Assembly: GCA_900759005.1 (NCBI GenBank) | Contig: CAAEUQ010000056.1 | Span: 1 to 5,809, forward strand | DNA length: 5,809 nt | DNA from: Clostridia bacterium | GTDB lineage: Bacteria; Bacillota; Clostridia; Christensenellales; Aristaeellaceae | Direction of reading: 5' to 3' | Shown here: piece after piece, positions 1 to 4,938 of the stretch | Layout: every line of letters begins with the position of its first letter | Numbering within the stretch: the first letter of the stretch is position 1 | Made by a program: the position numbers and the translations under genes | The notes under the pieces: generated by a model | Told to the model about the DNA's origin: nothing | What the model saw: only the letters and a program-made list of their open reading frames with translations | Database searches by the model: none

Positions 1-1
1 C

Positions 2-33
2 CAGCTTGTCAAAAAGACTTTTTTGACAAGCTG
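2..33. repeat. Perfect 14-bp inverted repeat with TTGACA in its arm
   Basis: The arms at 2-15 and 20-33 are perfect reverse complements of 14 bases, separated by the 4-base loop GACT. The inner ends are A5 and T5 runs, so the hairpin can form in RNA from either strand. It lies end to end with the hairpin at 34-62, downstream of degV. It could be the second part of a bidirectional terminator or a copy of a dispersed palindromic element. The TTGACA within each arm looks like a -35 box, but no TATAAT-like partner was seen at suitable spacing inside the window. The repeat itself is seen directly; its role is inferred. Confidence 0.7.
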
Positions 34-62
34 AAATCCCGCTGCGATTCGCAACGGGATTT
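34..62 (-). terminator. Probable intrinsic terminator of the marR-degV operon
   Basis: On the minus strand, four bases after the degV stop codon, AAATCCCG pairs with CGGGATTT. An inner TGCG/CGCA stem and one U-G wobble extend this to a 13-bp stem with a 3-base loop. The 3' side ends in only UUU before the next hairpin (2-33) begins, so it is not a classic long U-tract terminator. The two adjacent hairpins together are the likely end of the transcript. The structure is clear; termination efficiency is inferred. Confidence 0.6.
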
Positions 63-66
63 GCAT

Positions 67-903
67 TCATCCTTTCCTGAAAAACGCGGCGACAACCGCG
101 CCCGGTCCAGCGTGCGTTCCGATCACACTGCCCACCTGCACGCAATCGGGATTTGCAAGATTGTCCTCCCACAGCGCACGGCTGTCTTCTACATATTTTT
201 TCAAAAACACGTCCGTTACGCCCGTATAGCCAAGCAGCACCGGCATCGAAAAATCCACGCCGCCGATTTCGTGAATCTTCTTCACCAGCAGATTATTGCC
301 CTGCTTCGAGCCGCGTGCCTTGCCAATCAGTGCAATCGCGCCGTTTTCGATCGTGGCGACGGGTTTGATATTCAAAAGCGTGCCCGCTGCGGCGACGGTT
401 TTCGAAATGCGCCCGCCGCGCTTCAGGTATTCAAGCGTATCCAGAAGCGCGATCACGCATACGTCCTCGCGCTTGTTCGTCAAACGTTCTGCGATTTCAT
501 CCGCGGGCATTCCATTTTTCGCACATTCAACCGCGTATTCGGCGAGAATGCCTGAGCCGATCGACGCAGACTGGCTGTCGATCACGCGCACATTCGGGAA
601 ATCCGCCGCCGCAATGCACGCGCTCTGGTAAGTTCCCGAAAGCTTGGATGAAATCGTGATCACAATTGCGTCCGCGCCGTTCAAATTTGCAAATTCCGTT
701 TCAAACGCCGCCGGCGTCGCCTGACTGGTCGTGGGCAGCGCGTCGCATTCGATCAGCATTTCATAGAATTTCTGCCGCGTAACCGTCACGCCGTCGATCA
801 GTTCCCGGTCGCCGAATCGAATCGTGAGCGGCACGATCTGTACGTCCTTCCGGTACATTTCCGCAATATCGATCGTTGAATCGATGATGATTTTCGTATT
901 CAT
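67..903 (-). CDS. DegV family fatty-acid-binding protein (FakB-like)
   Basis: This is a 278-residue protein of normal DegV length. In characterised members (FakB of Staphylococcus aureus) the protein holds a fatty acid while the kinase FakA phosphorylates it, feeding exogenous or recycled acyl chains into phospholipid synthesis. Visible family marks are an N-terminal strand IIIDST (5-10), the TTSQATP loop (58-64), SSKLSGTYQ (85-93), LEYLKRGGRIS (157-167) and the C-terminal GTHAGPG loop with a conserved His (262-268). It is a soluble cytoplasmic protein with no signal peptide. The ATG at 903 overlaps the marR stop as ATGA. An AGGAG lies 12 bases upstream, rather far, so translational coupling to marR is likely. 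No fakA-like gene is in the window. The family call is secure, while the specific ligand and FakB role are inferred. Confidence 0.93.
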   Translation of the reverse strand: MNTKIIIDSTIDIAEMYRKDVQIVPLTIRFGDRELIDGVTVTRQKFYEMLIECDALPTTSQATPAAFETEFANLNGADAIVITISSKLSGTYQSACIAAADFPNVRVIDSQSASIGSGILAEYAVECAKNGMPADEIAERLTNKREDVCVIALLDTLEYLKRGGRISKTVAAAGTLLNIKPVATIENGAIALIGKARGSKQGNNLLVKKIHEIGGVDFSMPVLLGYTGVTDVFLKKYVEDSRALWEDNLANPDCVQVGSVIGTHAGPGAVVAAFFRKG

Positions 904-1343
904 AATGATCTCTCACTCCTGTCTTCAAGGTGCACGCTGATCGCCGTGAGCGCGCGATACATCGCTTCCCGATCCTCCGGAGAAACGTCCGCGCTCGCCC
1001 ATTCGACGATTCCATCGATCTTCCGCGCAATCGATTCGGCAGTTTTTTCGCCCTTTTCCGTAAGCTGCAGGCGACTGCGATAACGTTTTCCGGCGCTCCT
1101 TTCGCCTTCGACATAGCCGTTTGCCTCCAGATACTCCAGTGAACGCGAAATCGCCGCCTTATCCTCCTCGCATTTTTCGCACAGCTCCGCCGCAGTCATT
1201 CCGCCCGCGGAATACAGATAATACAGACAATTCACGTGCGTCGACTTCAGGTCGTATTCCGCCATTTCATCCGCCTTGATCCGGCGAATGCTGCGGCTGA
1301 TTTTCGCAATCAGCACCGTAAACGCTTCAAATCGATCTTGCAT
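900..1343 (-). CDS. MarR family winged-helix transcriptional regulator
   Basis: This 147-residue protein has the usual MarR length and layout: an N-terminal dimerisation helix (about 1-28), a helix-turn-helix beginning MTAAELCEKCEEDK (49-62), a recognition helix AAISRSLEYLEANG (63-76), a wing about 78-96 rich in Arg and Lys ending in LTEKG (94-98), and C-terminal dimerisation helices. It probably represses its own promoter and hence degV, because two palindromes of MarR type overlay that promoter. The strong site GAGGAGG (1350-1356) lies 6 bases before the ATG and fixes the start. The wing has AGKRYRSR in place of the common DRR motif. Cys55 and Cys58 (CEKC), with Cys39, sit next to the DNA-binding helices, so thiol or metal sensing is possible but unproven. 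Its ligand is unknown. Its partner DegV makes an acyl or fatty-acid signal plausible, analogous in principle to FabT, another MarR protein. Confidence 0.93.
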   Translation of the reverse strand: MQDRFEAFTVLIAKISRSIRRIKADEMAEYDLKSTHVNCLYYLYSAGGMTAAELCEKCEEDKAAISRSLEYLEANGYVEGERSAGKRYRSRLQLTEKGEKTAESIARKIDGIVEWASADVSPEDREAMYRALTAISVHLEDRSERSL

Positions 1344-1349
1344 GCTGCG

Positions 1350-1356
1350 CCTCCTC
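1350..1356 (-). promoter_or_regulatory. Strong ribosome binding site for the MarR gene
   Basis: GAGGAGG on the minus strand lies 6 bases before the ATG at 1343. It starts one base after the end of the downstream operator palindrome, so repressor binding (in DNA) or hairpin formation (in RNA) abuts the ribosome site. Confidence 0.85.
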
Positions 1357-1357
1357 T

Positions 1358-1379
1358 ACTTGTTGATAAATCAACAAGT
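1358..1379. promoter_or_regulatory. Operator 1, perfect palindrome at the transcription start
   Basis: ACTTGTTGAT (1358-1367) and ATCAACAAGT (1370-1379) are perfect 10-bp arms around a 2-base centre. The element begins at the predicted start point of the marR transcript, 7 bases beyond the -10 box, and runs to the ribosome binding site. Size and symmetry fit a MarR dimer site. Operator 2 (1400-1417) matches its core at 14 of 18 positions. Binding by the adjacent MarR protein is inferred. Confidence 0.85.
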
Positions 1380-1385
1380 TAATTC

Positions 1386-1414
1386 ATTATAGCGCGCTGA
1401 TGTTGATTTGTCAA
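1386..1414 (-). promoter_or_regulatory. Consensus sigma-A promoter of the marR-degV operon
   Basis: On the minus strand TTGACA (1414-1409) and TATAAT (1391-1386) are both perfect matches to the -35 and -10 consensus and are separated by exactly 17 bases. The predicted start is an A near 1379-1380, giving a leader of about 36 bases before the MarR ATG. The spacer ends in a GC-rich GCGCGC stretch and there is no TGn extension. Such a strong promoter makes sense if it is normally repressed through the flanking operators. Confidence 0.9.
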
Positions 1415-1417
1415 CAA
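1400..1417. promoter_or_regulatory. Operator 2, palindrome covering the -35 box
   Basis: TGTTGA (1401-1406) and TCAACA (1411-1416) are perfect 6-bp arms around TTTG, and the 18-base core resembles operator 1 at 14 of 18 positions. The centres of the two sites are 40 bases apart, close to four helical turns, so two dimers would sit on about the same face of the DNA. The site includes the whole -35 hexamer, so a bound repressor would block RNA polymerase directly. Confidence 0.8.
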
Positions 1418-1444
1418 AAAAAGCGGCAATCTATCGATCGCCGC
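1416..1444 (-). terminator. Intrinsic terminator of the reductase-transporter operon
   Basis: On the minus strand GCGGCGATC (1444-1436) pairs with GATTGCCGC (1431-1423) in a 9-bp stem with one G-U wobble and a GATA loop, followed at once by seven T residues (1422-1416). It lies 12 bases after the transporter stop codon. The T-tract runs to within one base of the -35 box of the next operon's promoter. Confidence 0.92.
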
Positions 1445-1456
1445 CCGAATCATGAT

Positions 1457-2581
1457 TCAGTGCATGAGAATTACGATGAACTGCGCGCTGAGCACAACCG
1501 ATACCAGCGCGATCGGATACGTCGCCGCATACGCGCTCGCAACGTCCTCCGTGCCCGCCACAGAAATCAGCGTGCCGAGTGCAGGCGTGCTGGTCATACC
1601 GCCGGTGATGGAGCCGAGATTGTTAAACAGACTGAGCTTGAGCAGCTTTGCCGCGATGAAATAGCCCACGATCATCGGAACGAGCGTCATGACCGCGCCG
1701 TAAACGAACAGCATCGCCCCTTCCTCACGAAGCGTTTCCACAAAACCGTGACCGCCGTCTACGCCCGCGCCGATCAGGAACAGCATCAACCCAAGTTCGC
1801 GCATGGTCTTCAGAACAGAACTCGGCACCTCGATATCCACAGGTCCGATATGCGCAAAATGTCCGAACAGCAAGCCGACAATCAGCGCGCCGCCGGTGGT
1901 TCCCAGCGAAAATTCAGCGCCGCCCGGCAGGGGAATCTCGATTTTACCCAGCATAATGCCCAGCGCAATCGCCAGCGTAAACGCAAAGAAGCCCATCGGA
2001 TCGAGCTTGACCAGCTTTCCGGAATAGTGCTTAATTTCCGCAGAATTCGCGCGCATGAAGCGTTCGCGCTCGCTCGCAACATCTACCTTCAGAATTTTCG
2101 GCATCAGCTGCACAAACAGCACTACGCCGACCACGCCGAACGGATAAGCGATCGCGTAACCCGTGCTCGCGAGCTTTGCCAGATCTCCCGCCGCCTCACG
2201 CGCCGCAGCCAGACCAGGCGTACTGGTAAGCGCGCCGGTAAGCAGACCGACCGCCAGCTCCGGCGAAATACCGCCGATTTTAACCGTCAGCACGCAGCAG
2301 GCCGCGCCGGACAGAATAATCAGAAATCCGAGCAGGATATAGCTCGCCGCATTTTTTCTGAAATCGCGGAAAAACTTGGGGCCCGCAATGAATCCGACTG
2401 CCGCAACAAACGTCGCCAGGCCAAAATTTCTCACGACCGCATCGATCTGAACGCCGAAATGCCCGAATACCAGCGCGACGAGCAGCACGCCCGCAGTGCC
2501 CAGTTCAATCCCCTTGATCTTGATGCTTCCAAGCAGATAGCCGATGGCTGCGATAACAAATATTGCCAGGAACGGGCTCAT
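1457..2581 (-). CDS. Compact AspT/SucE-like membrane transporter lacking RCK domains
   Basis: This is a 374-residue, very hydrophobic protein with about ten membrane segments in two repeated halves (about 1-160 and 195-374). The signature of the aspartate:alanine exchanger family appears once per half: GALTSTPGLAAA (116-127) with GYAIAYPFGV (141-150), and GGMTSTPALG (327-336) with YAATYPIALV (351-360). A second duplicated motif is LVFGHFG (37-43) and LLFGHFA (237-243). Known relatives include the AspT aspartate:alanine antiporter and the Corynebacterium succinate exporter SucE, which usually exceed 500 residues and carry TrkA-C/RCK domains between the halves. Here only a short charged linker (about 161-194) remains. 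The ATG at 2581 follows AAAGGAG with an 8-base gap. The gene is last in an operon with a fumarate reductase-type enzyme, which suggests transport of a C4-dicarboxylate or aspartate. The substrate is inferred, not shown by sequence. Confidence 0.85.
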   Translation of the reverse strand: MSPFLAIFVIAAIGYLLGSIKIKGIELGTAGVLLVALVFGHFGVQIDAVVRNFGLATFVAAVGFIAGPKFFRDFRKNAASYILLGFLIILSGAACCVLTVKIGGISPELAVGLLTGALTSTPGLAAAREAAGDLAKLASTGYAIAYPFGVVGVVLFVQLMPKILKVDVASERERFMRANSAEIKHYSGKLVKLDPMGFFAFTLAIALGIMLGKIEIPLPGGAEFSLGTTGGALIVGLLFGHFAHIGPVDIEVPSSVLKTMRELGLMLFLIGAGVDGGHGFVETLREEGAMLFVYGAVMTLVPMIVGYFIAAKLLKLSLFNNLGSITGGMTSTPALGTLISVAGTEDVASAYAATYPIALVSVVLSAQFIVILMH

Positions 2582-2589
2582 GCTAACAT

Positions 2590-2596
2590 CTCCTTT
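2590..2596 (-). promoter_or_regulatory. Ribosome binding site for the transporter gene
   Basis: AAAGGAG on the minus strand lies 8 bases before the ATG at 2581 and supports that start. It lies 6 bases downstream of the hairpin at 2603-2627, so the hairpin leaves it exposed. Confidence 0.8.
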
Positions 2597-2602
2597 AATC
2601 GC

Positions 2603-2627
2603 GCCGCAGCCGTTTTCCGGCTGCGGC
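2603..2627 (-). other. Intercistronic GC-rich hairpin without a U-tract
   Basis: GCCGCAGCCG and CGGCTGCGGC form a perfect 10-bp stem around a GAAAA loop on the minus strand, in the 55-base gap between the flavoprotein and transporter genes. The stem is followed by GCGATTAAAGGAG, not by U residues, so it is not a standard terminator. It may protect the 3' end of the upstream message or set a lower transporter level, as intercistronic hairpins often do. The structure is visible; the role is inferred. Confidence 0.7.
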
Positions 2628-2636
2628 AGCTTACAA

Positions 2637-4238
2637 TCAGTTGAACTTGCGCGTGTAGTCCGGCAGCAGCTTCGGGGACGGCGTCGTGCTCTCCACGCCC
2701 GCTTTCTTCAGCATTTCCGCATACTTGTACACGTGATCCAGCGAAAGCTTGCCTGTTGTGGTCGTCTTCGCCTTCGCGCTCGCCTGCTGACCGGCGTTTC
2801 TGCCGAACACGATGATGTCGAGCAGGCTATTGCCCATCAGTCGATTGCGGCCGTGAATACCGCCGACCGCCTCGCCGGCGACGAACAGGTTTTCGACGTT
2901 CGTCATGCCGTTGACCTTGATTTCCAATCCGCCGTTCTGATAATGCAGCGTCGGATAGACCAGAATCGGCGATTCACGCATATCGATTCCGAACTTCAAA
3001 TACATTCTCAGCATCGCCGGCAGGCGTTTTTCGAGCGTGCCCTTGCCGTGAATCATATCGATCATCGGCGTATCGAGCCATACGGCTTTGCCCATCGGCG
3101 TGGTCACACCCTTGCCGCGGGTCGTGCATTCGCGAATGACCGCCGCAGCGTTTACATCGCGCGTTTCGAGCGGATGCACATAGACCTCGCCCTCGGCGTT
3201 TACGAGCTTTGCGCCCAGCGAACGCACCTTTTCAGTCACCAGCGCGCCGTAGATCTGCTGCGGGAACGCGACGCCCGTGGGATGATACTGAAGCGTATCC
3301 TGATACAAAAGCTTCGCGCCCGCGCGATAGCCAAGAATCAGACCGTCCGCCGTCGCGCCATAATGGTTCGAGGTCGGGAAGCCCTGATAATGCATACGTC
3401 CCGCGCCGCCGGTGGCGATCACGACGCACTTCGCGCGCGCGACCCTGACCTCTCCGGTTTCCATATTCAGAAGCACCGCGCCGGACGCCTTGCCGGATTC
3501 GTCGAGAATCAGCTCGATCGCCGCCGTGAAATCCACGACCGGAATATTGCGATTAAGCACCTCGTCGCGCAGCGTGCGCATGATTTCCGCGCCGGAATAG
3601 TCCGCCGCCGCGTGCATACGCTTTCTGGAGGTTCCGCCGCCGTGGGTGGTGATCATCGTGCCGTCCGGTTCTTTGTCGAATTCAACGCCCAGCTCGTTCA
3701 GCCATTTGATCGCGCCGGGACCGTCCATGACAAGCTTGCGAACCAGCTCCGGACGATTAACGAAATGTCCGCCGCCCATCACGTCCAGATAATGCTGTGC
3801 AGGGGAATCGCCGGGCTTATCCGCCGCCTGAATGCCGCCCTCCGCCATCATGGTGTTCGCGTCGCCGATGCGCAGCTTGGTCACGATCATGACCTTCGCG
3901 CCCGCTTCGTTCGCTTCAATCGCAGCCGAAGAGCCCGCGCCGCCGCCGCCGATGACCAGCACGTCCACATCGTAATCGATCTTGTCCAGATTCACGTTCA
4001 GATCCAGCACGCGGCTGCGGCCTTCGATCATCTCTTCCAGCTCGATCGGCGCCTTTTCGCCCTTGTTGGGGCCGACCTTGATCGTGGTAAAGCCCGCGCC
4101 CTTATAATCCGGATGGTACTCCGCCAGCAGCGCGTCCTTTTCCTCGGCGGTCATGCGGCGCGGCTCCAGCGCGAGGTTATGTTCGCGCGCTGCCTCAACC
4201 TTTTTCATGGATTCAAGCATTTCCTGAGTAAAAACCAT
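2637..4238 (-). CDS. Fumarate reductase/succinate dehydrogenase-type flavoprotein subunit
   Basis: A 533-residue soluble FAD protein predicted to interconvert fumarate and succinate. An unusual 90-residue charged N-terminal region precedes the FAD dinucleotide fold (VIGGGGAG, 95-102). MAEGG (131-135) is the flavin contact. Residues matching the E. coli FrdA active site are all present: His319 in QYHPTG, Thr335-Glu336, Arg360 in TRD (the proton-donor Arg), His432 in LHYQNGG and Arg466 in NRLMGNSL. The position of the His that binds FAD covalently in E. coli FrdA is Asn128, so FAD is probably non-covalent. Only about 60 residues follow the GNSL motif, so the long C-terminal helical domain of classical FrdA/SdhA is missing, as in shorter TfrA-like or NadB-like relatives. 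The ATG at 4238 is 12 bases after the iron-sulfur gene stop, behind a G-rich GGGGG site. Another enoate substrate is possible but less likely given the complete active site. Confidence 0.9.
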   Translation of the reverse strand: MVFTQEMLESMKKVEAAREHNLALEPRRMTAEEKDALLAEYHPDYKGAGFTTIKVGPNKGEKAPIELEEMIEGRSRVLDLNVNLDKIDYDVDVLVIGGGGAGSSAAIEANEAGAKVMIVTKLRIGDANTMMAEGGIQAADKPGDSPAQHYLDVMGGGHFVNRPELVRKLVMDGPGAIKWLNELGVEFDKEPDGTMITTHGGGTSRKRMHAAADYSGAEIMRTLRDEVLNRNIPVVDFTAAIELILDESGKASGAVLLNMETGEVRVARAKCVVIATGGAGRMHYQGFPTSNHYGATADGLILGYRAGAKLLYQDTLQYHPTGVAFPQQIYGALVTEKVRSLGAKLVNAEGEVYVHPLETRDVNAAAVIRECTTRGKGVTTPMGKAVWLDTPMIDMIHGKGTLEKRLPAMLRMYLKFGIDMRESPILVYPTLHYQNGGLEIKVNGMTNVENLFVAGEAVGGIHGRNRLMGNSLLDIIVFGRNAGQQASAKAKTTTTGKLSLDHVYKYAEMLKKAGVESTTPSPKLLPDYTRKFN

Positions 4239-4250
4239 GTTGCCGCCCCC

Positions 4251-4925
4251 TTACTTCTCGATATCGCGATGGTTGTAGAGATCCTTGAGCTCGTCAATCG
4301 GCTTCGCCATAATCGCTTCGATCGCATCCGTGCAAAGACCGTCCTCGATTTCCTTGACGCGGTTGGTCAGATGCACTGATTCGGGCGCGATGTACTTGCC
4401 GTTCAAGCGGCGCGCCAGCATCGCGACCTGCGGATGCGAAATGCCCGCCGGACAGCGCGAGGAGCAGATGCCGCACATTACGCAATCGAATGACAACTCG
4501 GCGCACTTTTCATATTCGCCGCGCTGCGCATAGGCGATGTACTGCATAACGTTCAATCCCTGAGAACAGCTCTTCGTGCACGCGTTGCAGCCGACGCAGG
4601 AATAGATTTCGGGATAGAGCTGCATCATGATCTGCTCGTCCGGACGCACTTTTTCAATATCGTAGCCTTCCTTTATCAGCGGGAAGAACGGCAGCGTCGC
4701 GACATACATATTGTCCTCGACCTTCGTCGAGCACGCAAGGCACGCCTTCAGCTCGCGATCGCCCTTGATGCGGTAAACGGTCGCACACGCGCCGCAGAAT
4801 CCGTTTCTGCAGCCCACGCCGCGCACCAGCTTGTATCCGGCGTATTCGAACGCTTCCATGATCGTCAGATCGCCGGGCACCTCATATTTTTTTCCGTACA
4901 GGAAAACATTCACCATATTCGCCAT
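4251..4925 (-). CDS. Iron-sulfur subunit with one [2Fe-2S] and two [4Fe-4S] sites
   Basis: A 224-residue FrdB/SdhB/TfrB-like protein that should carry electrons to the flavoprotein encoded next. The N-terminal ferredoxin domain has Cys39, Cys44 and Cys47 (spacing C-x4-C-x2-C) with Cys62 or Cys65 as fourth ligand. The C-terminal half has two full [4Fe-4S] motifs: Cys110, 113, 116, 120 and Cys148, 151, 154, 158, the latter followed by Pro. In classical FrdB/SdhB the second C-terminal motif binds a [3Fe-4S] cluster beside the quinone site and lacks one Cys. Here that Cys (151) is present. There is no HdrB-type CCG domain as in methanogen TfrB. The start at 4925 has GGAGGG about 6 bases upstream. 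The gene lies 13 bases after the oxidoreductase gene and 12 before the flavoprotein. Function in a soluble complex is inferred from these neighbours. Confidence 0.92.
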   Translation of the reverse strand: MANMVNVFLYGKKYEVPGDLTIMEAFEYAGYKLVRGVGCRNGFCGACATVYRIKGDRELKACLACSTKVEDNMYVATLPFFPLIKEGYDIEKVRPDEQIMMQLYPEIYSCVGCNACTKSCSQGLNVMQYIAYAQRGEYEKCAELSFDCVMCGICSSRCPAGISHPQVAMLARRLNGKYIAPESVHLTNRVKEIEDGLCTDAIEAIMAKPIDELKDLYNHRDIEK

Positions 4926-4931
4926 GTTTTT

Positions 4932-4937
4932 CCCTCC
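4932..4937 (-). promoter_or_regulatory. Ribosome binding site for the iron-sulfur subunit
   Basis: GGAGGG on the minus strand sits in the 13-base gap between the oxidoreductase stop and the ATG at 4925, with a 6-base A-rich spacer. It confirms this start over the next in-frame Met (codon 4). Confidence 0.85.
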
Positions 4938-4938
4938 A

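Noticed and set aside
20..33. TTGACA in the 2-33 palindrome as a real promoter -35
   Set aside because: No TATAAT-like hexamer is found 16-18 bases away in either direction within the window, so the match is better explained by the palindrome.
61..555. 164-codon open frame on the plus strand
   Set aside because: Antisense to degV, starts at a TTG without a ribosome site and overlaps the degV terminator region.
1447..1458. 12-bp palindrome GAATCATGATTC at the transporter stop codon
   Set aside because: Perfect but short, unlike the MarR operators in sequence, and partly coding. Most likely chance.
1400..2644. 414-codon open frame on the plus strand
   Set aside because: Antisense to the transporter gene, extremely rich in Arg, Gln, His and Asn, and crossing a terminator and operator region. 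A shadow of the real gene.
2544..4379. 611-codon open frame on the plus strand
   Set aside because: It runs antisense to the flavoprotein gene, its product is a low-complexity mix of Arg, His, Gln and Ala with no recognisable motif, and it has no fitting ribosome site. It is a by-product of GC-rich codon use on the other strand.
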